Below the pieces are notes generated by a model, which was given only the letters and a program-made list of their open reading frames with translations, had not been told where the DNA came from and did not search any database. DNA of 64,000 bases from Nematostella vectensis (Eukaryota > Cnidaria > Anthozoa > Actiniaria > Edwardsiidae). How positions within the stretch are numbered: the stretch's first letter is position 1; the number at the start of each line of letters is the position of its first letter. The stretch lies in the NCBI RefSeq assembly GCF_932526225.1, contig NC_064044.1, positions 5,001 through 69,000 of the forward strand, written 5' to 3'. The translations under genes and the position numbers were made by a program. Shown one piece after another: positions 13,896 to 26,898 of the stretch.

Positions 13896-16077
13896 GAAAA
13901 AGGGGAAAAAAAGAAGAAAATGTTGAATTTATGATTTATGATCGCGTGAAACTTCAAATAATACGCTTTTCTATACGATGCCTATGACTACGCAACCCCT
14001 CTCTGCCAATCCTGGGAACGTGCCTGCTATTAATCCCGTTTAGACATCGGCGATCTCTTTTCGCCCTCCCACACACGAAATGAAAAATAAATAGGAGTTT
14101 GAGTAAAAAGAGGGACCATAAATATGTGTAAGAACAGAACGCTATAAGTTCTTTAACAGATGCCTCAGTCTTAAATTTTGTAAAAACGTAATCAGTACAA
14201 TAGATTATTAATAATGTTGTGCGCGGGTTTGTTTATCAATACTTCTACACAAAAGTACTTCACAATTTATTGAAAAAAGGAGAGATGTTGCTTTTCGTAG
14301 TATTTTACTAAGACTGTGAACATAAGGTCGGGATCCGAAACAATTACGTGCGAGCTCCATTTTTATTTCCATAACATCGCGAGAAGAAGAACTAATCTAA
14401 AAACACCGTAAATCACATTAGCGTACAGTATCCAATAAGCTACACGCACCCCATAAAATAGAAGGCCCAAAGAAAAAGGCTGTCACACTAACACTGTTTT
14501 ATTATCAAATAAGTATACATAATAAAATAATCTTTAAAAATCAGATCCTTATTATGACGTATTGTCTCGTGATTGAGGTCTGCCTTCCGAGGCAATCGAG
14601 TGAGTCGACGAGGTCCTTTCTTCGGCTCTGAGATCTGAAAAAGACAAATTTCGAAAAGGCCGGTCACCATCCACAATTAATGGTGGATAGTGACCGGACT
14701 GAACAGTGCCAATATTTGCATTTAGAGTTTCAGTGAATATATTTCCATAAAGCATTAACACGTTTTCTCAAATATCATCTATAACCTTGAACACTGATCA
14801 CACTAAGTCACAGGGGGCTGTACTAACGTGTCAAAAAAAACACACTTGTTCAACTGGAATGACACCGCCTAAATCGACCAGTCCTAAAAGCAACACTGAA
14901 TGATAGGTGCTTCTTAGTTGCTTAGCGGACATCTACACCCCTATGTTACGTGCCCGAACTGACCACAGGCCGTGGCCATTGGCTGCACAGCGGTATATGC
15001 AGCAGGCTCGACATGACGGAAAAACATGACGTGACGCTTCAAATAAGCCCATTTCACATCGAGTAAGGCGGAGAATTTCTCTGAGTACTTAGTAACTTAT
15101 AGCAAACAAAATATGAAGTGCGACTTTTTTTTAAATTGATGCGACTTTTTGTAGTGTCATTGAAATTTGAGCTTTTCGTCCCTGAACTGATGCACAGGGA
15201 AAAATTATCTTAAAAAGCCAAAATCTGCTTATGTGCACTTCGGCCTCACGTCATTTGTGTTTTGAAAATCAGTTCGTAGAACAAGGAACCTATAGCCGCC
15301 AGTGCTGAAAAACGCAAGACTAGTTCCAGTACCGCGCGGTTAAACCATCCTTTTTGTTTTGAAATGGCAGCTTTTTACCTGCGAACTGTCACATTTTGGC
15401 GAATACTAAGAAAACTATACCAAACCTAAGGCTATAATTTTCTTTATGACTTCCTCATTATCAAAAAAATCTGTCATCTTTTGAACAGTATGGTTTTAAT
15501 GCTGTACAGTTAGTCAAATCAGCGACAACCTTTCGTACCTTTTCTCGAATGTTTTAACACTACAATTGTGCTTGTTTTCGCCAGAGCACGCGCATACGTT
15601 ATTCAGCACTGTCCCTATATCCATTGTAAGTAATCGTGTCTTCTCTCTTTATCTGGAATTGCCCGTGTTCCAGGTTTTTCCGTCATGTCAGCAGGCTCAA
15701 ATTAATACAACTTTTCACAAGAGTTTGCATCTGATCGCAACTAAGCAGCTGAGTCCGAAGTGAAAATGATAGGTAAGCAATTCAAGTTTCATTCATTCAT
15801 GCATTTGGATGATTTTTCGTACCAGGAAAGCAAACTGAAATCACAATTCAATTCCTTTTTTGCATACAAACAAACAAACGTTGTTTCGCAGCTGGACTAT
15901 CAAGCAGTCTCCCTGGAGCTCGATAGCCTTTGCCTGGAATCTTTTAGTAGAGTTCCCAGATAAGCTTATTACATATCTTGAACACATGTTTTAACTTTTT
16001 TGTCTTTGTGATAATGGCGCCCAAGATTTCTTGCTCGAAGTCATTGCAAGCAAAGTCAGTGGGAAAACTTAACATGT
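13896..16077. other. Element interior without recognisable gene
   Basis: No exon chain with matching splice phases is visible here. A hairpin CCGGTCACCATCCAC / GTGGATAGTGACCGG sits at 14660-14697 (one mismatch, 7-8 nt loop). Two overlapping minus-strand frames at 14488-14761 cover it in different frames and neither has clear splice borders. The ATG frames at 15566-15963 are short and have no recognisable product. Confidence 0.5.
14660..14697. repeat. Hairpin, 15-bp arms
   Basis: CCGGTCACCATCCAC is followed by AATTAATG-type loop sequence and GTGGATAGTGACCGG. The arms pair with one mismatch. It could be a tiny fold-back element or RNA hairpin; no further evidence. Confidence 0.6.
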
Positions 16078-19000
16078 GTGAGACAGCCAGCAGGACTATG
16101 GTAGAAATTAACTTGCATCTATAGAAAATTTGAACTAAAACCAAAGCCCTGTCCAGATATAGGCTAATCCTATATAAGGAGTCCAGCGTCTGAGACAGCC
16201 AGCAGGACTATGGCAAAAATTAACCGGCATCAATAGGAAATTTGGACTAAAACCAAAGCCCTGTCCAGATATAGGCTAATCCTATATAAGGAGTCCAGCG
16301 TCTGAGACAGCCAGCAGGACTATGGCAAAAATTAACCGGCCCCAATAGGAAATTTGGACTAAAACCAAAGCCCTGTCCAGATATAGGCTAATCCTATATA
16401 AGGAGTCCAGCGTCTGAGACAGCCAGCAGGACTATGGCAAAAATTAACCGGCATCAATAGAAAATTTGAACTAAAACCAAAGCCCTGTCCAGATATAGGC
16501 TAATCCTATATAAGGAGTCCAGCGTCTGAGACAGCCAGCAGGACTATGGCAAAAATTAACCGGCATCAATAGGAAATTTGGACTAAAACCAAAGCCCTGT
16601 CCAGATATAGGCTAATCCTATATAAGGAGTCCAGCGTCTGAGACAGCCAGCAGGACTATGGCAAAAATTAACCGGCCCCAATAGGAAATTTGGACTAAAA
16701 CCAAAGCCCTGTCCAGATATAGGCTAATCCTATATAAGGAGTCCAGCGTCTGAGACAGCCAGCAGGACTATGGCAAAAATTAAAAAAATAGAAAATTTGG
16801 ACTAAAACCAAAGCCCTGTCCAGATATAGGCTAATCCTATATAAGGAGTCCAGCGTCTGAGACAGCCAGCAGGACTATGGCAAAAATTAACCGGCATCAA
16901 TAGGAAATTTGGACTAAAACCAAAGCCCTGTCCAGATATAGGCTAATCCTATATAAGGAGTCCAGCGTCTGAGACAGCCAGCAGGACTATGGCAAAAATT
17001 AACCGGCATCAATAGGAAATTTGGACTAAAACCAAAGCCCTGTCCAGATATAGGCTAATCCTATATAAGGAGTCCAGCGTCTGAGACAGCCAGCAGGACT
17101 ATGGCAAAAATTAACCGGCCCCAATAGGAAATTTGGACTAAAACCAAAGCCCTGTCCAGATATAGGCTAATCCTATATAAGGAGTCCAGCGTCTGAGACA
17201 GCCAGCAGGACTATGGCAAAAATTAACCGGCATCTATAGAAAATTTGAACTAAAACCAAAGCCCTGTCCAGATATAGGCTAATCCTATATAAGGAGTCCA
17301 GCGTCTGAGACAGCCAGCAGAACTATGGCAAAAATTAACCGGCCCCAATAGGAAATTTGGACTAAAACCAAAGCCCTGTCCAGATATAGGCTAATCCTAT
17401 ATAAGGAGTCCAGCGTCTGAGACAGCCAGCAGGACTATGGCAAAAATTAAAAAAATAGAAAATTTGAACTAAAACCAAAGCCCTGTCCAGATATAGGCTA
17501 ATCCTATATAAGGAGTCCAGCGTCTGAGACAGCCAGCAGGACTATGGCAAAAATTAACCGGCATCAATAGAAAATTTGAACTAAAACCAAAGCCCTGTCC
17601 AGATATAGGCTAATCCTATATAAGGAGTCCAGCGTCTGAGACAGCCAGCAGGACTATGGCAAAAATTAACCGGCCCCAATAGGAAATTTGGACTAAAACC
17701 AAAGCCCTGTCCAGATATAGGCTAATCCTATATAAGGAGTCCAGCGTCTGAGACAGCCAGCAGGACTATGGCAAAAATTAACCGGCATCTATAGAAAATT
17801 TGAACTAAAACCAAAGCCCTGTCCAGATATAGGCTAATCCTATATAAGGAGTCCAGCGTCTGAGACAGCCAGCAGGACTATGGCAAAAATTAACCGGCCC
17901 CAATAGGAAATTTGGACTAAAACCAAAGCCCTGTCCAGATATAGGCTAATCCTATATAAGGAGTCCAGCGTCTGAGACAGCCAGCAGGACTATGGCAAAA
18001 ATTAAAAAAATAGAAAATTTGAACTAAAACCAAAGCCCTGTCCAGATATAGGCTAATCCTATATAAGGAGTCCAGCGTCTGAGACAGCCAGCAGGACTAT
18101 GGCAAAAATTAACCGGCCCCAATAGGAAATTTGGACTAAAACCAAAGCCCTGTCCAGATATAGGCTAATCCTATATAAGGAGTCCAGCGTCTGAGACAGC
18201 CAGCAGGACTATGGCAAAAATTAACCGGCATCTATAGAAAATTTGAACTAAAACCAAAGCCCTGTCCAGATATAGGCTAATCCTATATAAGGAGTCCAGC
18301 GTCTGAGACAGCCAGCAGGACTATGGCAAAAATTAACCGGCCCCAATAGGAAATTTGGACTAAAACCAAAGCCCTGTCCAGATATAGGCTAATCCTATAT
18401 AAGGAGTCCAGCGTCTGAGACAGCCAGCAGGACTATGGCAAAAATTAAAAAAATAGAAAATTTGAACTAAAACCAAAGCCCTGTCCAGATATAGGCTAAT
18501 CCTATATAAGGAGTCCAGCGTCTGAGACAGCCAGCAGGACTATGGCAAAAATTAACCGGCATCAATAGAAAATTTGAACTAAAACCAAAGCCCTGTCCAG
18601 ATATAGGCTAATCCTATATAAGGAGTCCAGCGTCTGAGACAGCCAGCAGGACTATGGCAAAAATTAACCGGCCCCAATAGGAAATTTGGACTAAAACCAA
18701 AGCCCTGTCCAGATATAGGCTAATCCTATATAAGGAGTCCAGCGTCTGAGACAGCCAGCAGGACTATGGCAAAAATTAAAAAAATAGAAAATTTGAACTA
18801 AAACCAAAGCCCTGTCCAGATATAGGCTAATCCTATATAAGGAGTCCAGCGTCTGAGACAGCCAGCAGGACTATGGCAAAAATTAACCGGCATCAATAGG
18901 AAATTTGGACTAAAACCAAAGCCCTGTCCAGATATAGGCTAATCCTATATAAGGAGTCCAGCGTCTGAGACAGCCAGCAGGACTATGGCAAAAATTAACC

Positions 19001-19543
19001 GGCATCAATAGGAAATTTGGACTAAAACCAAAGCCCTGTCCAGATATAGGCTAATCCTATATAAGGAGTCCAGCGTCTGAGACAGCCAGCAGGACTATGG
19101 CAAAAATTAACCGGCCCCAATAGGAAATTTGGACTAAAACCAAAGCCCTGTCCAGATATAGGCTAATCCTATATAAGGAGTCCAGCGTCTGAGACAGCCA
19201 GCAGGACTATGGCAAAAATTAACCGGCATCAATAGGAAATTTGGACTAAAACCAAAGCCCTGTCCAGATATAGGCTAATCCTATATAAGGAGTCCAGCGT
19301 CTGAGACAGCCAGCAGGACTATGGCAAAAATTAACCGGCATCAATAGGAAATTTGGACTAAAACCAAAGCCCTGTCCAGATATAGGCTAATCCTATATAA
19401 GGAGTCCAGCGTCTGAGACAGCCAGCAGGACTATGGCAAAAATTAACCGGCATCAATAAGCAATTTGGACTAAAACCAAAGCCCTGTCCAGGTATAGGCT
19501 AATCCTATATAAAGAACCCAGCATCTGAGACAGCCAGCAGGAC
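16078..19543. repeat. 112-bp tandem array (about 31 copies) with a TATATAAGG motif per copy
   Basis: The unit starts TGAGACAGCCAGCAGGACTA and repeats every 112 bp (starts at 16190, 16302, 16414 and on), with shorter ~107-bp variants. The first and last copies are diverged. Four subtypes are distinguished by the stretch after AAAAATTAA: CCGGCATCAATAGG, CCGGCCCCAATAGG, CCGGCATCTATAG and AAAAATAG. From about 17.1 to 18.8 kb these recur in a partly regular order, indicating a higher-order repeat of about four units. Every unit carries TCCTATATAAGGAG, a partial dyad containing a TATA-box-like TATATAAG. No coding frame spans it. Confidence 0.97.
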
Positions 19544-20063
19544 TGTCCTGTTCAGATCGCTTTGAAATAATTTGATGTTCATGTATTTTCATTTTTGTCC
19601 TATATTTTCTATTGTGAAAAAAACTCAATAGCTTTGGTTCAATAGCTTTGGTACAAGTGCAACTAAAATGATGATGAGGTCTTGAGTATCTAACTAAACT
19701 ACTCATTTATAATTACTGATCTACTGCCAATTTTGGTGTCAACTACTAAATATCTTTCCCCTTGTTGAACTTCTTTGCTTTTCTGCTTGCTTTGCCCCTA
19801 GCTTTTCTTTTCATGAGTTGCTTGTTGTTTTCTTCTAAAAGAGAAAATGTTTCTTTAGCTTATGTTTATCCAATCATATTGTTTTTCCCATACAATTACT
19901 ATTGTCCAAAAACTTGTAATCGATCAAGTTTGTGTGTTTGCAAATCTGCTGTACTGTATAGTAAACTGAATATCATGTACAGATACAATTGATGTAATTG
20001 TTTTCAACTTATAAAGATAGCCTGGGCTCAGACCAATATTGTAGTACGGATAATTGTTTTCCA
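19544..20063. other. AT-rich spacer between 112-bp array and gene 3' end
   Basis: This stretch lies downstream of the stop codon of the 18-exon minus-strand gene and should contain its 3' UTR. I see no canonical AATAAA on the minus strand close to the stop. A plus-strand frame at 19762-19992 is hydrophobic, AT-driven and lacks support. Confidence 0.4.
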
Positions 20064-23000
20064 CTATGAATAGTGCAGGCACTTGTAAACTGCAAGAATA
20101 ATCCTTAAGGCTTAAACAAATTCTTGAAAAATAAGTGCAATGAATAAACTGCTTCCATGTTTCATATGTGGTCTGTCTATCGACTTACCTATTGTGGTGT
20201 CATTGCCCCCTATGAAAGTCTGCAACAATTCACTTTTGAAGTGAACCTATTCAATACAAACAAACTGTTAGTACTTAGAAAAGTATTGTAATACAAGTAT
20301 AAACTGGTATTCCCCCAGATCCTATTCACCATTTGTTAAAAAATAACTGAGGTTGGTAGACAATTATTTAAAGCCTCATAATTGATTAAATAGGCAAAAC
20401 AATAATAATAACCAACATCTAGAAACAAAGTACAAGCATATATAGAAAAAAAAATATTTGTAAAATGTAGATCATGAGACAAAAGTAAATACGTCCTTAT
20501 TCTTAAAAATCTTTTTCATTCAATTTTTTTGGTCATATATTCACTTTACCTCATGCTCTTCGCCCGTATCTGATTTAGAATCCATGTCAGGATCATAGCC
20601 AGTCTAGAGAGGCAAAAAATAAGCCCAAAAACAATTATTAATAAAATAAGCTAAGTTAGAAATGATGATTCAGTTGGAACCTTGAACCTCTATAAAAAAG
20701 AGTCCGAAGAAACAAGTTATTTCCGTTCTTTAGCTGGACCAAAATTACAGTAAAGTGTAACAAAAATGGAAATGGAACAATTAACAATATTGTGTGAAGT
20801 TTTTTGCCTGAATTTTTTTACGACCTTAATTTTTCGTTGTTATTTATAGGCTAATGGCACAACATCTGCAAAAAGATTATATCATCAGCATAGTGTGTGA
20901 GGTTGAGCTTCAGCATAGGCTTACAAACACATTGAAAATAAAATTCCATCTCCTACCCACCTTGTGATCAACAGTTTTCTTGTTGTCTTTATTCCTTCTC
21001 TTTTTTTTTTTTCCTTTTTTTCCTTTATGCTTAGGGCTTTGAGGATGACCCTTCCATCAAAAGTGCTGAGATTGACATCTATTAAAGAATAAATTGTGAT
21101 GTTAATGGGCCATCAATAAAATAGAAGAAAATTAAATATTTGAATTATTGGATGTGATGTGCACCTTGTTTTCAAAAGCCATTCAGTTATACAGTACATT
21201 TTACAGTGCAAATATGTCTTTAAATTTTTGAGTAACATCAAATTGACGTCAAAACAACTTGGGACAGTAAACAGAGTAAACAACATCGTCCCTACATCTC
21301 CCCTTACTAAGGGGGCCATTATTTGAGGCTTGGGTGGGAGCAATTTTGCTGCCAATAGTGCACAGCAATAATGCAACTCTGAATGATAATCTTTTAAGTA
21401 CCAACCTTCTGCACGGGCAACAACTCCTAGGTTGGAACCAATAGCACGCAACACCAACAGTATTGGTTCCCTCCCATGGCCACGATTTCTGGATACTAAA
21501 AAAATGTTACAAGAGGGAATGACTAAACCCTTAGTGTGTTTTGGAACATAGTGGCTCTTGTGAATGTTTAAAAGAGGAGGCAAAAGCAAAAGGTGCTAGA
21601 GCTTTCCAGAGCTGCATTTTATTTACACTAATTCATGATAATACAGTATAAGACATTTTCCAGTTAAGTAGGACTTTTACTGTTACATGCGATGCAGATT
21701 TACTGCATCCTTCTTTAGGCACAGGCAGTAAGGGCTGCTATCTGTCAGTGGTTAATAAAGAAATGTTACAGTATGGGGAAATTTATATGTTAAAACTAAA
21801 TCAAGTTTGGAAAGGCATGGAGACTCGATTGCCAAACTTTGAGTACATAAAACTCAGAATAATCCATACTCAATCCAGCACCAAAACATGTTGAAAACAT
21901 AGCTTAGATTTCAATAGGAAGGAAGCCTCGTGGCACAGATTGACAAACCTCACTAATAACTTTAAGCTTTTTTACTGTTAAGAAAATGCTTTCTCCTTTA
22001 ACATTTTAACAGCCCCCCCAATAATATTCATTAAGATACAGTTGCATCATTAAAAATACTATACCTGCCCTCTCATCATCTGTGCCTTCGAAACACACAC
22101 ATAGCAGAGGTTTGACCTCCAAGTCTTCGACATCCCTAATAAAACATAGCCAACAGTATTAGATTTGAATAAAAACATTTTGAACAACATGGGTCAAGAG
22201 GCTGAGAAGCAAACCGAGTAAAGATTTGTAGTAATGCTAAACAACATTGTTGGGGTTTAACTCAATTTTATTGATTGCTGACATTTTATCCATGACTATA
22301 GTGTTTACCTGAAGAAACTTGCCAGCATGTAGTTGGCTGGCTCATCTGGTTCAACCCCTGAGCAGATAAGCAATGATCTGCCAGAGTACTTGGCTTGTAT
22401 ACATGCCTAAACAAAGCATCATTCCATTGTTACACAATTTTGGGAAAACTATAATACTGTAGATGTTTTATATACAAGAATATGTGCAAGAAAATGATGA
22501 TGAAACTAACATAAACAGTAATATGGCAAGTTATTACCCTAAATGTGACGACTCAGGCGAAAACCGACCGTACAGCCATTTCGTTCCGTGAGCTTACCCG
22601 CGAATTTTGTTTTAGCAAGTCAAGAGGTTTTTTATTGGATCTCATGTGGTCAGGATACCGGACCAATCAAAACTTGAAGAATGAGTCCATTTGTAAAATG
22701 AGCTTCAAATTATTAATGATAACACAATAAAAAAATATCCACACAGTGTGTTGTCATCTTGAAGTCTGAATTTTATTCAGCTGAAAAGGGGCGGAGCTAA
22801 GCTCTTTCAAAGTGCGGGTCTTTGTTTAAGAACATATGGGCAGAAATAATAGACTTTATTGTAAAATTCTAAAGGTTCTTTATATGATGGTCGCTCCTAC
22901 CCTGGTTCCAGAGCCTTGAACGTCTCTAAATAGAGAAGTTCCATGCTCCGGAAACAGGGTAAGTCACACCACGAGAAAAGGAAAGAAATTATGAGGCTTT

Positions 23001-26000
23001 AAAATATAAATATGTTAAACATTTTGCTCTTCCATAACGATGAGATTGCAGATACATACAGTAGGATATCTCTATAATAGCAAGGTGGCTTTGTATCTAT
23101 ACATACTTCTGTAGTTTATGGATCCTAGTGTTGCAACTCGGTATGCCTTAATTTAAAGTACCCCAAAATATAAGAACCTCTTTTGCCCAAAAGGAGAAAA
23201 TCTAGGTTCTCACACACAGATTTATTTTACTGTACCTGATGGTAATTTTCGAGTACCACACACAGGTCCCCAAGTGCCTGTGTGTGATACCACATCTGGC
23301 CCTTTGTGATGCTTTGGTTCAGAAAACCAAACTCATACTCATCCTCCCTTACTGTTCCAACTAAATAAAAAGAACCATTGCCTATTACAATTCCAACAAT
23401 ATGTATAATGAGAAATTTGTATTGAAGCTATAACATAAATGGTATACTATTTCAAACACACAAGTGGCCTTCATAAAGCAATTAAACTATTGCAATTAAA
23501 TTTAAAATTAATACAGCATAATGGATCTCTATAGTAAAATGATTGTATAATAATGTGGCAGCTCTTTTTCCTTACTTTCCTCTGTTCCTCTGTTTCTCTC
23601 ATATTAGCTGATTAATTAAACTATGCAAAAACTACTCTCTTTTCAGAGAGTTGCACAAAATAAAACTTAAAGCAAACCATGTATTGATTTTCCCCTGGTT
23701 TTATTAGCATGCGTTTGATTTGAATTCTTACCAACAACTCCAAAACTTGAGTGCAAATTTATTTCCTTTAAGAATTCTCCTGAAAAAAAAAAAAATACAA
23801 CTAATTGTCAATGGGGGCATTCTCCATATCCACTTGCTAAGAAGAACATAGGAAACAGTTATTTTATAATAATTAGGATCTCCACAGTATAACGCTTATT
23901 TTATAACAATAAGAGGACCACCACCCCACCAGTATCTGCACTGAATATCTGCACTTAAATAATTTCTTATGATACAGAGATATTATAGGAAAAGTGAGAT
24001 GACAAAAGAGAAAGATGTGCAATGAAAATACTATTTCATGATTTGTAATACATTTATGATGCAAATTAATAATGGTGATTCCATGGACCTCTGTCATGGG
24101 AACCCTGTCTAATGGACTACAAATCAAACAAAAATAATAATTAAAAAGAAAACTTGCATATGGCTAAATCTCTATGTATAATTTAGAATTTACTTGGGTT
24201 TTGTAGATAATAAGATATATTCATATTTACCTTTAGAGGGATCCGTTGATTTTCCCTTTCCAGGGTTGCTAAGGGCTAGAAGATAAAAAAAATTGTTTTA
24301 TCGTCATTAAAATCTCCATTGTATCTGCACTGTAGTGGATTCCTATAATACAGAGAAATTCTAGGATAAAAGGAATTAACTAAAGAAAGAAATCAATAAA
24401 TGTGCCCTTGCTTACCATTCAACTCGCTCTTCTCTTTGACTTCCTTGTATTCAAGAACTATGCAAATTAGAAATGGTTATGATTTTGTTTTCTTATTCAA
24501 CATTTTTTAATGGAAACCAGCATTAGGGGAAAAATATAGGCTATAACAGGTCCTACCAGGTACAAGGTCGTCCCCACTAGAAGGGGATGAAGATGGACTA
24601 CCTCTGAGGTGGACTATAAAAACAAGAATAACAATTATATTTTAAAAAAGCATTGAATAGCTAAATCTTTATATATGTATAATAAGGGAATAATATGGTG
24701 GGTTTTGTAGATAACAAGATGTTTATTATATTCACCTTTAGAGGGCTTGTCAGGTTTCTTGCCTTTTCCAGGAGGGTTTATACTAAGGACTATAGCAAAA
24801 ACTTTTTTAATTTTATTATAAGAGGAACTACTTGAAAAGAAAAATGTAATAGTCTAGTACTTTATAGATGATTAAGAATCAAAATGAGTTGTCATCATAA
24901 ATTGTTGTAGATCATATTCACCTTTAGAGGACTCTTTTTTCTTTATTTGAGTGCTTAGTGCTAGAACATAAAAAAAACTTTTTTATTTACCATAACTAGT
25001 GTTTTTTATAGAAGAAGTAGGTGTGCTTTAAGCTAAATGATGGTATATATATATACTCCAGTTGAAGTCTTTCACTGGGAGCCAAAATAGTGCTCAACTT
25101 TACAGGAGCTGTTATATATATATAGGTGAAAGTGTCAAAGATTGAAATAATAGAGAATAAGAAATTCATTTTCTTTATTTTCATGTTCAAAATGTGGTTG
25201 CCCGATTAAATAATGCAAACTCACGTTGATTATATTTATCGCTGTTGTCACCTTCATCACTGGTGGCTACATAAAACAGTTTGAAAAGTGAATAATAATA
25301 GAATTATAGACTCCAGCAGCACCCCCCTTCTATTCTTTGTTTCTTAGGGAAGGGTCAATATTTATTTGGGGGGTGGGAGGTGTGGAGGGCTTCTAAGTTG
25401 AATTTTTTGGGGTTCAAAAATCTCTACCCTCCCCAAAAATGGGGTCTAAAAATTATGGCCCTCCCCCTTGGGGGTGACTTCTTGGTCGCCCCTGTTATTC
25501 AATTATATTCCTTATTAATGATAGCACTTATTGAGTTTAGAGAAAATAAGTTTAGATAACTGACAAAGGGGGCCTTACCTGGTGTTGGGGTGGTGCTGCT
25601 GCTTAAATCTGCTCGCAAAATGATACAAATTGATACATGAAATTTGATTTGTTTTCTAAATGCTGCAATGAATCATGTAGACTTACTTATGCAATAAAGT
25701 TTTTTAGCACTTAGTTTTTTAAGCTCTTCTCTTACCTTTTGTCCTTAGACAGAAATACATCCTTTTCGTTCGATTAAACGCATGGTAAATTTCCTGGCCA
25801 GTAGGGACCCCGTAAAAGGCAACATTCCAGCCGTTGTTGCCTTGTGCCCCTGGCTGAAGGAACTGAAGTCTGGAATGAATGACAAAAGCGTTCAAAAGCA
25901 ATATACATCTATAAACCAGCTTTCCAATCAGTGGTCCCAAATTAATCGCCACTTTCGATGATTCGTATACGCGCACGCGTTCAAATAAGCGACCCCACCC

Positions 26001-26778
26001 AATAGGCGCCCTTTGACCACCTTTTATGCCGAATACAAAGCGAGTGTTTCTTCACTTATAGAAAGCAGATGTCTATAGAATGTGAAAAGGGCTTTTAGTT
26101 AAAAATATATATGTTTTTAAAGCTGCTGTCGCAAAAACTACGCGGGAGTGAGCTTGGCCTTATCAGGGAATAGTTCCCTGGTCTTATATAAATGGGTTTT
26201 TACTGTAATAGAGTGGGCTTAATAGCACCGGAAATCCGGTGACATGTGTAATACATGTTCTGGCTATCATTTTACCACAAGAAGCGCATTTGAAATATAA
26301 CCATTTTAATATGGTTTAAATTTTCCGTCGTTAACTATTTGGTACACGAAACTTCTAATTCACAGAAATAAAGTTTTGTTTCTTACACTTGGAGTTTACC
26401 CGGTGAAAACGACAAAGAGGAATTCGTTACGCAACAAATAACTTGTCCCTTGAAATGGCTTCACCGCATTGTAACGGATTGTAACTTAGGCCAGGGGCGA
26501 ATTATATGACATCAATACTGGGATAAGAAAGGCAATACGTGTACTTGCAAAGACACTTACCTCTTTGGCAACTCCAGTTCATTACGTAGCGTCGGAAATT
26601 TTGATTTTAGGATGCTTAGGACATCCTCGCTGGAGTGATTGGTGGCCAGGTCTAAGGTTTGGACTCTCCCCTCTCGCTCCGCCTGTTTCAGCCTGCTCCC
26701 TCTGGGCACGCAATCAAAATTTAGGTCTTTTTCGGACAAAAAGATCGTTCTCAGTGAGGTACACTTTGCTTTTCTCAT
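20064..26778 (-). CDS. 18-exon gene, ~440-aa protein of unknown family, inside the TIR element
   Basis: I reconstructed exons on the minus strand (plus coordinates, 5' to 3'): 26778-26561, 25869-25736, 25608-25579, 25266-25225, 24960-24922, 24789-24736, 24613-24557, 24457-24416, 24285-24241, 23779-23732, 23360-23236, 22406-22309, 22135-22065, 21495-21406, 21078-20961, 20603-20550, 20219-20189, 20089-20064 (TAG). All have GT...AG borders, and splice phases agree at the joins except for one frame break inside exon 15. The start is the ATG at 26778; an upstream in-frame GTG is not a plausible animal start. Predicted protein: an N-terminal globular part (1-117), a Ser/Pro/Lys linker of small exons (118-220), a compact region rich in conserved-looking residues (221-364, including GQMWYHTQALGDLCVV and ANYMLASFFR), a Lys-rich stretch and an acidic tail. 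I recognise no domain. No signal peptide or membrane segment is seen. Exon 15 carries an A12 tract at which the frame must slip by one base; the summed exons are 1,322 nt, one short of 441 codons. Confidence 0.75.
20961..21078 (-). other. Exon 15 of the 18-exon gene: frame break at an A12 tract
   Basis: Entering in the phase given by exon 14, the exon reads DVNLSTFDGRVILKALSIKE and then runs into A7 and A12 tracts (T runs on plus, about 21001-21020). Staying in that frame leads in exon 17 to an immediate stop. Shifting by one base at the A12 tract gives RRNKDNKKTVDHK, then TGYDPDMDSKSDTGEEHE in exon 16, TFIGGNDTTI in exon 17 and VYKCLHYS-stop in exon 18, all in phase. One extra A would make the gene fully open. 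This may be an assembly error, a length polymorphism or an inactivating slip. Confidence 0.65.
22898..22961. repeat. Small fold-back element in an intron
   Basis: TACCCTGGTTCCAGAGCCT is matched at 22943-22961 by ATGCTCCGGAAACAGGGTA, an inverted copy with a few mismatches. It lies in the 22,407-23,235 intron of the minus-strand gene and looks like a degenerate short MITE or hairpin. Confidence 0.5.
24241..24960 (-). repeat. Internally duplicated linker exons
   Basis: Exons at 24241-24285, 24736-24789 and 24922-24960 are related: each begins with a leucine-serine (LS) and ends SK before GTRAAT, and two contain PGKGK. The flanking introns are duplicated too (GGGTTTTGTAGATAA...ACCTTTAGAGG on plus), and a further similarity in the introns near 23.93 and 24.32 kb (GTATCTGCACTG... 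GATACAGAGA) points to repeated segmental duplication. The outcome is a modular low-complexity linker. Confidence 0.7.
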
Positions 26779-26898
26779 AGCTTCGTCTTCCACGTAAAAA
26801 CTCGCACACTGATCAAGAACCTTCCGAACCGTGCTTAAGCGGACATAACATGTGACGTGTAATATGAGACTCGGTCAACAGGACCAATAAGCCGGCGT

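Noticed and set aside
21113-21589. 158-codon minus-strand frame as a gene of its own
   Set aside because: Only 21406-21495 is supported as an exon of the 18-exon gene. The rest is intron read-through.
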